Shown here: positions 35,375 to 43,498 of the stretch, piece by piece
Numbering within the stretch: the stretch's first letter is position 1
Layout of the letters: every line of letters begins with the position of its first letter
Assembly: GCF_000744945.1 (NCBI RefSeq)
Contig: NZ_JQMX01000001.1
Location: forward strand, 1,860,001-1,924,000
DNA length: 64,000 nt
Direction of reading: 5' to 3'
DNA from: Carnobacterium maltaromaticum DSM 20342
Lineage (GTDB): Bacteria > Bacillota > Bacilli > Lactobacillales > Carnobacteriaceae
Position numbers and translations under genes: made by a program
Notes under the pieces: generated by a model
What the model was told of the DNA's origin: nothing
Database searches by the model: none
What the model saw: the letters and a program-made list of their open reading frames with translations, nothing else

Positions 35375-36234
35375 AACAATTCCCTCCCTTCCAAAATCAA
35401 CGGATAGCTTACAAATAACAAAGTTAAAACTAATAAGACTTGGTTCTGAATAATAGATAAACCCAAGGTTCCTAACTCAGGATAAATTTGTAAATTTCCA
35501 AAACCATTTAACTTACCATATATACAACTAATTAAAATTAAAGCGCCAAAAATCAAACTAAGAATATCTCGCATTTCTAATTGATAACTTAGATAAGTAG
35601 TCCGTTTTTTCACTCCATATCCTCGTGCTTCCATGGAATCAGCTGTCTGTAAAGCTTCTTCCAAGGAACACACTAATAAAATTTGAACTAAATGCATGCC
35701 ATTATACGCGCGTGTTTTTATTTTCCCAGTTTCCATTTGAATTCCTCGTGTTTTTTGAATCGCTGTTATTGTTGTTAATCGACGAATAAAAAGCGGAACA
35801 AAGCGCATCGTTATCATCGTTAGTAAAGCCAATTGAGGCGATATTCGCGAAAATAAATAGAGGAATTTATGACTAGAAATAACGCTATTGTAAGAAATAA
35901 AAATAATAAGTAAACAACTAAAGGATAATGCCATCAGAATACCATAGACTACAGCTTCTAACGTAATTGGATTAGGGCCAATATAGAATAAAAAATGACT
36001 TCCTCGATGATTTAGTAATGGATTAATAACAGCAATTGCTAAGATAAAAATCCACGAGCCTTGAATCATTTTTTTCATTTTTGCGCCATTATTTTGATAA
36101 AGATTAAACATAATTAGTACGATTAATTCCCCAATTAAAAAAATAGGATGTAAAAACATCATACTTAAAAGAATGACACCAATATAATAACAAAAACTTG
36201 TAAATGGATGAACTGAATTTAAGACAGTGCGCAC
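35353..36234 (-). CDS. ECF transporter transmembrane component EcfT
   Basis: 293 residues, five to six membrane helices. The coupling-helix motifs of EcfT are present in LEEALQTADSMEARGYG (the A-R-G signature) and a preceding RTRGIQ-like segment (QKTRGIQMETG). It scaffolds the S component and ATPase. Translation starts at GTG with AAGGAG upstream. It is flanked upstream by the anchored barrel protein. Confidence 0.87.
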   Translation of the reverse strand: MRTVLNSVHPFTSFCYYIGVILLSMMFLHPIFLIGELIVLIMFNLYQNNGAKMKKMIQGSWIFILAIAVINPLLNHRGSHFLFYIGPNPITLEAVVYGILMALSFSCLLIIFISYNSVISSHKFLYLFSRISPQLALLTMITMRFVPLFIRRLTTITAIQKTRGIQMETGKIKTRAYNGMHLVQILLVCSLEEALQTADSMEARGYGVKKRTTYLSYQLEMRDILSLIFGALILISCIYGKLNGFGNLQIYPELGTLGLSIIQNQVLLVLTLLFVSYPLILEGRELLWWRWQK

Positions 36235-36282
36235 TTTTTCACTCCTTTACTTTGTTCTACTTGACTCATTATCATAGAAAAG

Positions 36283-36316
36283 CATCAAATAAAATAGGTA
36301 TCTATTTTATTTGATG
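36283..36316 (-). promoter_or_regulatory. AT-rich hairpin between barrel-protein gene and ecfT
   Basis: CATCAAATAAAATAG and CTATTTTATTTGATG form a perfect 15-bp stem with a four-base loop. There is no T run, so it may set relative expression of the abundant surface protein and the transporter rather than terminate. Confidence 0.5.
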
Positions 36317-36351
36317 CACAGAGCATATACATTATTTATAAGCGTATTGAA

Positions 36352-37740
36352 TTAAGCTTTAGCGGTTTGTTTCTTTTTATTTTCATACCAAACGATTAAA
36401 CCAATAAGCACAATACTCGTTCCTAATAACGCAGTAAATATGCCGAATTCGCTTGATTCACCTGTTTTCGGAAAATTATTTGTCTCATCTGATTTCGTAT
36501 TTTCAGCTGTATTTGAAATCGGTGCTTTGATTAAATTTGCTGGTTTATCAGCCTCTTTTACAGCAACAGGCTCAACAACAGTCGGTTTCTCTGTTGGTGT
36601 AGGATCTGGTGTCTTCTCTTTTTCTGGATTAGTTGTTTCTGGCTCTGTTACTCCTGGATCTGGATTTGTGACTTCTGGTTCTGTTGTTTCTGGATCGGTT
36701 ACTTCTGGATCAGTTGTTTCTGGATCCGTTACTTCTGGGTCTGTTACCTCTGGATCTGGATCAACAGGTGTTTCAATTAATTGAGGTACAGGATTGTTCA
36801 CAAAATCGTAAATTGATGCTCCACCATTTAAAAAGGCTTTATACTGAGCTAAAGTGTAAGCTGCTTGATCTAAAGCCATCGAATTGCTTCCGGCATCAGT
36901 TAACAACCATTTAAATCCTCCATCATCTGTTCTATAAGTCATTAAAGCATCAATGGCATTGAAGTTTTTGGTAAATCTAGGTCCAGTAGGGTCATTTCCA
37001 GTCATTGTAAGACCCATTATAGCTTGTGAAAGGGAATTTGAATTTTCATTTGACCATCCTTTAAACCCACCTGATTCCAATTGAACTGTCGATAAATAAT
37101 CGACACTTCGGTCTAAAGCTGCTGCTACTTCAGGCATATCTTTATATTTAGCTAAAGCAGTCATTGCCATTCCTGTAATATCAATATCACTAGCTGAACC
37201 AAAAAGCGCCCAACCACCGCTAACTTTTTGTAAACTAATTAATTTATCAATCAAATCTTGAATTGAAAAGACTGCATCTGCTGGCACTTCATAGTCTTTT
37301 GTTTGTAAAGCTAAAATCCCATAGATTATGCCGTTCGTTCCAGAATTAGCTACATCCATATGATATAAATCATCAATTAAATTATTACGTTGTGTTGCTT
37401 CAGAAATATTTGTCGGATCAGCCCCAATAGACACTAAACCGATAATTGTGCGCTCATAGTCAGTTGCCGAAAAATAAGATGAATGACTAATAGAAGAAAC
37501 AATAGAATCATAATAGTCTTGGCGTAGTTCTTTACTCGCTGGTGTATTCGATCTTGCTATAGCTAATGCTTCCCAATCACTTGATATAAACCCATCAGCC
37601 AACATTTTAGCCGTTGCGCCATCAATTGCTTCGTCTACGGTTACCGCAGCATAAGCCGAACTTACTGGTACTGCCACAAACCCAATCATTAAAGTAAATG
37701 TTGCCAACAGCGTAATCAATCTTTGTTTCATATTTTTCAA
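36352..37740 (-). CDS. Sortase-anchored alpha/alpha-barrel surface protein (intrinsic-factor alpha-domain-like)
   Basis: 462 residues starting at TTG 37740 (GGAGGAG six bases upstream; ATG 37731 is too distant). Signal peptide to about residue 31 (SSAYA), then helical repeats (35-310) with the terpene-cyclase/prenyltransferase-like pattern SGGWALFGSASDIDITGMAMTAL and QLESGGFKGW, also the fold of the intrinsic factor/transcobalamin alpha domain. A Pro/Thr/Asp repeat spacer (TDPEV units, 325-390) follows, then FPKTG near 423, a membrane helix and KKKQ tail for sortase anchoring. It is led by a cobalamin riboswitch and followed by ECF genes, so a B12-binding role is inferred. Confidence 0.75.
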   Translation of the reverse strand: MKNMKQRLITLLATFTLMIGFVAVPVSSAYAAVTVDEAIDGATAKMLADGFISSDWEALAIARSNTPASKELRQDYYDSIVSSISHSSYFSATDYERTIIGLVSIGADPTNISEATQRNNLIDDLYHMDVANSGTNGIIYGILALQTKDYEVPADAVFSIQDLIDKLISLQKVSGGWALFGSASDIDITGMAMTALAKYKDMPEVAAALDRSVDYLSTVQLESGGFKGWSNENSNSLSQAIMGLTMTGNDPTGPRFTKNFNAIDALMTYRTDDGGFKWLLTDAGSNSMALDQAAYTLAQYKAFLNGGASIYDFVNNPVPQLIETPVDPDPEVTDPEVTDPETTDPEVTDPETTEPEVTNPDPGVTEPETTNPEKEKTPDPTPTEKPTVVEPVAVKEADKPANLIKAPISNTAENTKSDETNNFPKTGESSEFGIFTALLGTSIVLIGLIVWYENKKKQTAKA

Positions 37741-37769
37741 TTTTTTCTCCTCCAATTTCTATTTAGAAA

Positions 37770-37815
37770 CACAAAAATAGACATCCAATGTTTATAAAAG
37801 GATGCCTAGAGACAG
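37770..37815 (-). terminator. Riboswitch-controlled terminator before the barrel-protein gene
   Basis: On the minus strand AGGCATCC pairs with GGATGTCT (one G-U), followed by ATTTTTGTGTTT, about 20-30 bases before the ribosome site. A second hairpin, GATGAATTG/CAATTCATC (about 37866-37892), lies between it and the aptamer and may be the antiterminator. Confidence 0.6.
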
Positions 37816-37920
37816 ACTCATGCTAAAAAATAGATACACAAAGAAGCGGTTAAACTTTGCTTTATCTGATGAATTGTACTAGACAATTCATCCAATAAGA
37901 ATTGTAGTAACTATGGGTAT

Positions 37921-38084
37921 TAAGAGAGGTATCCTGACTCAAATTCATCCTACTTTCTCACCTTCCCGAATAAAAATCTATTCAGTGGTATTTGAGATTT
38001 CGTCATTTTTACAGTAGATTGGGGCTGTAGAGGATTTACACCTCTTTCCCTACTTCCTAATACATGTCGGTTTTGTGCTTTCTA
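37921..38084 (-). promoter_or_regulatory. Cobalamin riboswitch aptamer
   Basis: The minus strand shows the B12 element: GGGAA..GAGGTG.AAATCCTC.ACAGCCCC, then CTACTGTAA, GACGAAA, CCACTG, TTCGGGAAGGTGAGAAAGTAG and GAGTCAGGATACCTCTC. It precedes the anchored barrel protein and the ECF operon, implying repression of this operon when cobalamin is plentiful. Confidence 0.92.
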
Positions 38085-38090
38085 GCACTC

Positions 38091-38119
38091 ATTATAGGTA
38101 AATTTTTTACTAGTTACAA
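38091..38119 (-). promoter_or_regulatory. Promoter of the cobalamin-riboswitch operon
   Basis: Minus-strand -35 TTGTAA, exactly 17 bases, -10 TATAAT. The start site would be about 38084, at the 5' side of the aptamer. Confidence 0.75.
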
Positions 38120-38268
38120 GTTCAATTTTAGCGAAGCACAAATTTTTACTCTTTTTTAGTTCTTATAAAAATTACCGTTTAGCTTTGTTTATACCGTTTT
38201 CATTCCTCTTTCAGTTCCGATTATCTTTTCGTACACAACAAAATAATGCTATTTACTTTATCAACTAT

Positions 38269-38298
38269 AAAAAGGCTAGAAAAAATTCTAACCTTTTT
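38269..38298 (-). terminator. Terminator of the S-component/DUF4430 operon
   Basis: AAAAAGGTTAGAA pairs with TTCTAGCCTTTTT (one G-U), 13 bases after the S-component stop, separating it from the riboswitch operon downstream. Confidence 0.75.
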
Positions 38299-38310
38299 AA
38301 AACACTCTAT

Positions 38311-38841
38311 TTAATTAACAGCAACAAATTTTTTCAATAGTGGTGTTAAAATTGGAGCAAGTATAAAATAGAAGCCACTATTGCCAATTGCATGCATTGC
38401 GTCAAAAGGAACCCCAGCTAAAAAATAGGGCCAAAAAGCTTGAATACCAAAGAATGGGGCTTGAACTAAAGAGATAATAAAGCCATAAAAAAATCCCATC
38501 AACCCGCAATAAAAAACCATTACTAAAAAGGGAATTTTATGAATGTAAGGACGAATCACTAGACCCGTTAATAAAACAATCATAACAAAAGATACAATCT
38601 GGGCAATCGTCCAAACACCCATTCCTAACATCAAATTAGACGTCAAAATAGATAGTGTTGCTACAACAATTCCATCCCAAATACCTAAATGTAAGGTCAA
38701 CAAAATTAAAATTACAGTTACAGGTTGAACATTAGGTAAAAATTGGAAAATCATACGACTAACTTGGCACAATGCCACCATCAAAGCTAAAAAGGCAATC
38801 CTACGAACAGTAAATCTAGATGAAATAGTGTTATTGTCCAC
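38311..38841 (-). CDS. ECF transporter S component (probable cobalamin)
   Basis: 176 residues, five to six membrane helices, with RIAFLALMVALCQVSRMIFQ near the start (typical S-component helix 1, place of ECF docking) and FLPNVQPVTVILILL. It is clearly related to the S component at 33058-33747 yet shorter. It overlaps the DUF4430 lipoprotein gene by 11 bases, so a ligand-capturing lipoprotein and a substrate channel are made together. It has no ECF ATPase in its own operon and may use the module at 33734-36234. Confidence 0.75.
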   Translation of the reverse strand: MDNNTISSRFTVRRIAFLALMVALCQVSRMIFQFLPNVQPVTVILILLTLHLGIWDGIVVATLSILTSNLMLGMGVWTIAQIVSFVMIVLLTGLVIRPYIHKIPFLVMVFYCGLMGFFYGFIISLVQAPFFGIQAFWPYFLAGVPFDAMHAIGNSGFYFILAPILTPLLKKFVAVN

Positions 38842-39229
38842 TTAAATCCCACACAATTTCATCGCCATCTTTAAGCTTCGTGTCACTCGCTCCCACAGTT
38901 GCTGGAGCTCCATTGATATCATACATCCAGTAACTACCTTTTGTATTTTGTTCTGCGTTATCTTGTTCTTTACCCTCTATACTTTTGATAAAACCTTTAT
39001 CTGTTACTACGTCAAAATTCTTTTCCATAGCTGTTTGTAAGTCTGTCTTTTCAGCTACTTCAATTTTTTTCTGATCAAACTCTTTGTGATTTTCTTTTAA
39101 TATGACTGTTACTGTCACATCTTTAGTCTTAGAACTAGATGAATCTTCTTTGGTAACAGCTGCATTGCCACACCCAACGATTAAAGCAATAACCCCTATA
39201 GATAAAACTAAACGTATTATTTTTTTCAT
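38831..39229 (-). CDS. DUF4430 lipoprotein (transcobalamin C-terminal-like)
   Basis: 132 residues from ATG 39229 (GGAGG eight bases upstream). Signal peptide and lipobox IVGC (Cys18), then a single DUF4430-type domain: GSYWMYDINGAPATVGASDTKLKDGDEIVWDLSG is the diagnostic C-terminal part. DUF4430 is related to the beta domain of transcobalamin and intrinsic factor, which closes over cobalamin. Its place beside an S component suggests a membrane-tethered B12 receptor. Confidence 0.78.
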   Translation of the reverse strand: MKKIIRLVLSIGVIALIVGCGNAAVTKEDSSSSKTKDVTVTVILKENHKEFDQKKIEVAEKTDLQTAMEKNFDVVTDKGFIKSIEGKEQDNAEQNTKGSYWMYDINGAPATVGASDTKLKDGDEIVWDLSGQ

Positions 39230-39431
39230 AAAAAAACCTCCATTTTTATTGTTAAACTTGCTATTAGTATAAAGAAGCCAGAGCACCACTACAACTAGTT
39301 GTAGCGAACTAAACAATTTAAGGCAAATCAAACCACTTAAAATTGAAATCGTTTAGTCTGCTAACGGCTCATTATCGCTAGTTTCAATTTTTATTCATGT
39401 TTAGTAAATGCCAAAAATGTGCTACTTTTTT

Positions 39432-40253
39432 CTATACTTGTGGAGCACCTACATCTTTCCCCATGTTTTCCGTATACATCCATTCAATTGTATCCCCAAC
39501 TTGTACTGCATATTGAGCAGCACCATAACTAGGAAATACTCCATTCACTCGGTAAAGCCAACCGCTTTCCGCACCTTTAGCAAATTCATATAAGTTGTTA
39601 ATGCCTGCGACATACGTGCCCCCACGAATACCTACTTGAATCCCATTATTTCGGCAATAGTCTGAAAGGACATCCATCACGCTTTGCCCCTCTTTCATTT
39701 CAACTTTTTGTGGACTAATAAAGTAAGAACTTGAGTTAGTAGCCGTTCCTTTAATAGAAAAAGTTACTTCTTTTTTCGGTTCTGGTGTTGGTTTATTTTC
39801 AGGAGTTGGCTGCGTTGGTTCTGGTTGACTTGGCGTTGTCGGAGGAGCATTCGGCTCTTCTTTATGTTCTACAACAGGATTTTTAGTTTCGTTATTGGTC
39901 GTACTATTAGCAACTTCTTCTTGCACATCATCAGCTGATTCTATGACCGTTGAAGTTGCTTTCTCAACATTCTTATCTGCTATTTTTTTCTCTGTATCTG
40001 CTTCTTTAGAACTATCTTTAGAACTTTCTTTACTACTTTCGTTCTTTTTTTCTGATTCAAGCGATTCCTTTTTTTCTTTCGCTGTTTTTTTAGAATTAGC
40101 CACTGTATCTTTTTTTGTTTCTTTTTTGACTACTTGTGTTTTATTCTGTTGAGGTGTTGCCACGTGAGCATATTTATTATTTAAAAAAGCACCACCCAAT
40201 GTTAGTACCGCAATGATTGAAATGACTGCTATTTGAATTTTGCGTTTATTCAC
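39432..40253 (-). CDS. Membrane-anchored DUF4430 protein with long spacer
   Basis: 273 residues, GTG start with GGAGGG upstream. Signal anchor (5-25), a long Lys/Glu/Ser then Pro/Thr-rich spacer (35-165) and a C-terminal DUF4430 domain (170-273: GQSVMDVLSDYCRNN, YEFAKGAESGWLYRVNGVFP, YAVQVGDTIEWMYT). The spacer could lift the domain through the wall toward the sortase-anchored barrel protein. With the lipoprotein at 38831 it gives two beta-domain partners for one alpha-domain protein. No riboswitch is visible before it. Confidence 0.78.
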   Translation of the reverse strand: MNKRKIQIAVISIIAVLTLGGAFLNNKYAHVATPQQNKTQVVKKETKKDTVANSKKTAKEKKESLESEKKNESSKESSKDSSKEADTEKKIADKNVEKATSTVIESADDVQEEVANSTTNNETKNPVVEHKEEPNAPPTTPSQPEPTQPTPENKPTPEPKKEVTFSIKGTATNSSSYFISPQKVEMKEGQSVMDVLSDYCRNNGIQVGIRGGTYVAGINNLYEFAKGAESGWLYRVNGVFPSYGAAQYAVQVGDTIEWMYTENMGKDVGAPQV

Positions 40254-40797
40254 AAGATTCCCTCCAACTAAAATATTCCGCTTTTAATTACTTTCTACTC
40301 CATAATAAGTGCATAAAAATTTCCCCAAATCAATTTTTATTCCTATTTCACATGGAGTATAGAGCATAAGGAAAATTCCTTATTTTGTTTCATCTTGATT
40401 ATAGAGAACTATTTAATGGAATACAACTAGAAAAATACCATCAAGCAAAAATGTGTTAAGGAGTTAATTTTTAAATTGCACATATAATTCATGTGTTCAC
40501 TTCTGATAGTTTGTTCTTTCTCTCTCAGATATAATGCTCTTCTTTTTTTATGAATTTAGTATTTAATTTTGATAAATCTACACCTAAATATGAAAAAATT
40601 GATACAACTTTCATTTTTAAAACAAATTTTTAAAAAACAACTTACACTTTTAAATCACATAAACAATAAGTTCTTTTTTTCATATTTTAGTTATAAATAC
40701 CAACTTTTTTCTTTACATTCATGTAAAAAAATATGCATAAATACATGAATTACTTATGCTAAGATGAAAACCTATTAACTAATAAAGGAGTTTTATG
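40254..40797. other. Divergent intergenic region DUF4430 gene / LPMO gene
   Basis: About 540 AT-rich bases. TATGCT at 40756-40761 could be the LPMO -10. Short inverted repeats with ATTCATGT/ACATGAAT (40717-40751) lie over it and may be an operator. I see no riboswitch, small gene or terminator. Confidence 0.35.
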
Positions 40798-42183
40798 ATG
40801 AAAAAATTGACAGCATCAAAAGCAATGAAATTAGGTTTATCATCAGCAATTTTAGGAGGAGCTCTTTTCTTTTCTACAAATTTCGCTTCGGCGCATGGTT
40901 ATGTAGAGCAGCCTGTTAGTCGAGGTTATGCAGGCGAGTTAGCAAAAAATTCTATCGGTTGGGGCCCTGCTCTTGAAAAATATGGAAATGTTATCACAAA
41001 TCCACAATCGCTAGAATCTCCAAAAGGTTTTCCAGAAGCTGGACCGGCTGACGGTAAAATAGCTTCAGCTGATGGAGGTTTAGGACAAATAGGCGATTTT
41101 GTTTTAGATCAACAATCACTTAATCGTTGGGATAAACAAGAAATGACTGGTGGAGTTAATTCTTTCGTTTGGAAATATACTGCCGAACATAAAACAACAA
41201 AATGGCATTATTATATTACCAAAAAAGGTTGGAACCCTAATGCGCCTTTAACACGTTCTGAATTCGAATTGATTGGCACTGTTAATCATGATGGTTCAAT
41301 GCCATCAAATAATCCTGTGCATAAAATTAATGTTCCAACAGACCGCACTGGTTATTATGTGATTCTTGCAGTTTGGGATGTTGCTGATACGCCAAATGCC
41401 TTTTATAATGTTATTGATGTTAACTTAAAAAATGATGGTTCCGGAGAAGAAGGCGAAACTCCTAACCAACCACAAAATTTAAAATCAGATGAAGTTACAA
41501 ACAAGTCTATTAAATTGTCATGGACAGCTCCAACTAATACAGATGTTAAAGAATACAATATCTACCGTGATACTATTAAAGTAGGAACTGTCGGCGGAAC
41601 AACTTTTACTGATATAGATTTGCAAGAAAAAACTACTTATGGTTACCAAGTAGAGGCTGTTGGATTTGACGGTAAAGTATCAGAAAAAAGTTCAGTTGTC
41701 TTTGTAGAAACAAAAGAAATACCAGCAGAGGATACAGAAAAACCATCTGTTCCAAGTAAAGTTCATTCAATGAAAACTACTTCAAATTCTGTCGATTTAA
41801 TGTGGACAGAATCAACACATCCGATTGCAGTTAAAGAGTACACGGTTTATCGCGATGGAAAAAAAGTTGGAACGACTAAAACAAATAGATTTTTAGATAC
41901 AGGATTAAATGCTGAAACAAACTATGTCTATACTGTCAAAGCAGTTAGTATTGGTGGAAATATTTCAGATAAGAGTGATTCATTCAAAGTTACAACCGCA
42001 AAAGAAATGAATGAGCATAGAGAATGGAAAGTAGGGTCATTCAGTAACCCTGTAAGTTACACTGCCAATGAATTAGTTTCTTACCAAGGAAAAAATTATA
42101 AAGTTCTAAACACACATGTAAATTATGGCGACTTGACTTGGGCTCCCGGCATACCAAATAGCCTTTTTGAAGAAGTAAAATAA
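40798..42183 (+). CDS. Secreted AA10 lytic polysaccharide monooxygenase with FnIII and chitin-binding domains
   Basis: 461 residues; AGGAG is seven bases before ATG 40798 (an adjacent ATG at 40795 is possible). Signal peptide ends ASA at residue 32 so that His33 becomes the N-terminal copper histidine; the second brace histidine is in TKWHYYITKKGW near 137. AA10 domain 33-210, two fibronectin type III domains (about 220-300 and 313-395), and a C-terminal CBM5/12 chitin-binding module (405-461, YTANELVSYQGKNYKVL). It cleaves crystalline chitin oxidatively outside the cell. Confidence 0.9.
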   Translation: MKKLTASKAMKLGLSSAILGGALFFSTNFASAHGYVEQPVSRGYAGELAKNSIGWGPALEKYGNVITNPQSLESPKGFPEAGPADGKIASADGGLGQIGDFVLDQQSLNRWDKQEMTGGVNSFVWKYTAEHKTTKWHYYITKKGWNPNAPLTRSEFELIGTVNHDGSMPSNNPVHKINVPTDRTGYYVILAVWDVADTPNAFYNVIDVNLKNDGSGEEGETPNQPQNLKSDEVTNKSIKLSWTAPTNTDVKEYNIYRDTIKVGTVGGTTFTDIDLQEKTTYGYQVEAVGFDGKVSEKSSVVFVETKEIPAEDTEKPSVPSKVHSMKTTSNSVDLMWTESTHPIAVKEYTVYRDGKKVGTTKTNRFLDTGLNAETNYVYTVKAVSIGGNISDKSDSFKVTTAKEMNEHREWKVGSFSNPVSYTANELVSYQGKNYKVLNTHVNYGDLTWAPGIPNSLFEEVK

Positions 42184-42196
42184 AGATAGTAGAATC

Positions 42197-42224
42197 GCTT
42201 CCTAGCTTAGACTTAGTAGGAAGC
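42197..42224 (+). terminator. Terminator of the LPMO gene
   Basis: GCTTCCTA pairs with TAGGAAGC 13 bases after the stop codon, followed by an AT-rich tract without a strong T run. Confidence 0.55.
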
Positions 42225-42501
42225 ACTATTTATATTAAGGAAGAAGTACCTACTAATAAATTTTAAAATAACTAAAAAATTTTTTACTGAGAATAAAGTG
42301 ATTGAATATGCAACTATTCCAAAAAGCTTAATTTAATGATGCCACAAATAAGTATATTTACCGTAGCTAGAGTATACAGAATGTTGCAAAATCCAAAAAT
42401 AAACGAAGCATACTCATAATATCTAATTAGTTGCATAAACTATTTTAATTACGATTTAGACAAAGGAAGAACACCTTAGATCGACTGAATAATAGGAACC
42501 A

Positions 42502-42510
42502 TGTTATACT
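42502..42510 (+). promoter_or_regulatory. Extended -10 of antitoxin-like RNA
   Basis: TGTTATACT; all three RNAs of this family have an extended -10 here. Confidence 0.5.
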
Positions 42511-42516
42511 TAAAAA

Positions 42517-42640
42517 TACAAAAGGAAGACGTGCGGTTAACACGTCCTCAATGTAAATCTGTTTAAGACGGTAGCGAAATTAAATTAGAGAATATAACCG
42601 TTTAACTCTGCTAAAAGTTAATGAACGGTTATTTTTTTGT
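42517..42640 (+). ncRNA. Antitoxin-like RNA of an Fst-type locus
   Basis: Starts near 42517 with AAAAATACAAAAGGAAG, has an early hairpin (GACGTG/CACGTC), the box AAGACGGTAGC shared with the RNA at 63770-63870, and ends in a strong terminator, ATAACCGTT/AACGGTTAT plus T7. It converges on a toxin-like frame on the other strand, the par/Fst layout. Confidence 0.55.
42594..42632. terminator. Bidirectional terminator of the Fst-like locus
   Basis: ATAACCGTT and AACGGTTAT pair around 21 bases; T7 follows on the plus strand. The toxin-like stop codon TAA lies in the stem, as at 1581-1618. Confidence 0.75.
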
Positions 42641-42715
42641 CTTTTTTAGTACGTCAATCACTAGCTTCATCAAGGCAAGAATAAAAATTCCTACAAAAAA
42701 ATAACTACCTAGTAT
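42629..42715 (-). pseudogene. Fst-like toxin remnant
   Basis: The minus-strand frame ends FFVGIFILALMKLVIDVLKK plus TKK, close to the C-terminal FVG...hydrophobic...KK pattern of Fst toxins. The frame has no ATG or GTG before the membrane helix: it opens right after a TAA at 42716-42718, inside the esterase terminator. The usual N-terminal part with the AP motif is missing. It looks decayed while its antisense RNA is intact; use of an unusual start cannot be excluded. Confidence 0.45.
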
Positions 42716-42732
42716 TTAACTAGATAGTTATT
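42700..42732 (-). terminator. Terminator of the esterase gene
   Basis: AATAACTA.CTAG pairs with CTAG.TAGTTATT, two bases after the esterase stop, followed on the minus strand by TTTTTTG. Confidence 0.8.
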
Positions 42733-42734
42733 TT

Positions 42735-43484
42735 TTAATTCGTTATTTTCTTAGATATCCATTCTAAAACTGTTTGAATCTGTTGGTCCCAAAAGACCCA
42801 GTCATGCGTACCTTTTTCTTCAACCCAACTATAATTAAAACCTAACTCCAGTAATTTCTTTGAGAAATTAAGATTATAATCATATAAAAAATCCTCTGTC
42901 CCACAAATTTGAAGAATCTCAGGAACATTAGTTTGTCCTTTAACCTGGGTAATTAAATAAGACAAATCATTTGTACTACCTTCTAATTTTTCTATCGAAC
43001 CAAATAATCGTTTGAATTCCAAATCACGATTTGCATCATCTTTCCACATTGTGACTAAATCTGTTGCACCAGACAAAGATGCGATACCAGCAAATTTATC
43101 AGAATAATTTAAGCCCCATTTCAAAGCACCATAACCACCCATAGATAAACCAGCAACAAATGTCTTGTTTTTTTCGAGAGAAATTGGCAACCATCTTGCA
43201 ACTAAATCAGGAAGCTCTTCCGTCAGAAAAGTCCAATAAGCCCCACCTTCAACCATATCTGTATAAAAACTCCTATGGACTTGTGGCATAACAATAACTA
43301 ACTGCATATCTGATGCATAACGCACTAGAGCTGTATTATCTAACCACGAGTGATCGTCATCTGATAGTCCATGGAGTAGGTAAAGAACTGGTAAGGGTTC
43401 CTTAAATTCTTGCGGTATTATAACTTGAAAAGACATAGCTAAATCTAACGTTTTGGACGTAAAGCGACTAGAAAGAACCGCCAT
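42735..43484 (-). CDS. Alpha/beta-hydrolase esterase (EstA/FrmB family)
   Basis: 249 residues from ATG 43484, chosen because GGAG is nine bases upstream (ATG 43490 would be only three away). Family signs: PVLYLLHGLSDDDHSW, nucleophile GLSMGGYGALK (Ser near 116), Asp in ICGTEDFLYDYN and His in KGTHDWVFWD. Resembles tributyrin esterase EstA and FrmB S-formylglutathione hydrolase. It follows the LacI regulator by 14 bases at the end of the beta-glucan operon, so it might remove acyl (e.g. succinyl or acetyl) groups from glucans; that is inference. Confidence 0.85.
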   Translation of the reverse strand: MAVLSSRFTSKTLDLAMSFQVIIPQEFKEPLPVLYLLHGLSDDDHSWLDNTALVRYASDMQLVIVMPQVHRSFYTDMVEGGAYWTFLTEELPDLVARWLPISLEKNKTFVAGLSMGGYGALKWGLNYSDKFAGIASLSGATDLVTMWKDDANRDLEFKRLFGSIEKLEGSTNDLSYLITQVKGQTNVPEILQICGTEDFLYDYNLNFSKKLLELGFNYSWVEEKGTHDWVFWDQQIQTVLEWISKKITN

Positions 43485-43498
43485 TCCCATTCGCTCCT

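Noticed and set aside
36650..36770. Short tandem repeats that might be a CRISPR array
   Set aside because: They are in-frame 15-30 base coding repeats of the Pro/Thr/Asp spacer, with no unique spacers of constant length.
36440..36914. Plus-strand open frames opposite the anchored barrel protein
   Set aside because: Mirror reading of the TDPEV repeat spacer; Gly/Ser-Val repeats of this kind are typical antisense artefacts.
40254..40794. A possible cobalamin riboswitch upstream of the DUF4430 gene at 39432-40253
   Set aside because: None of the B12-element landmarks (GCCACTG, GTCAGGA or similar) is found on the minus strand here.
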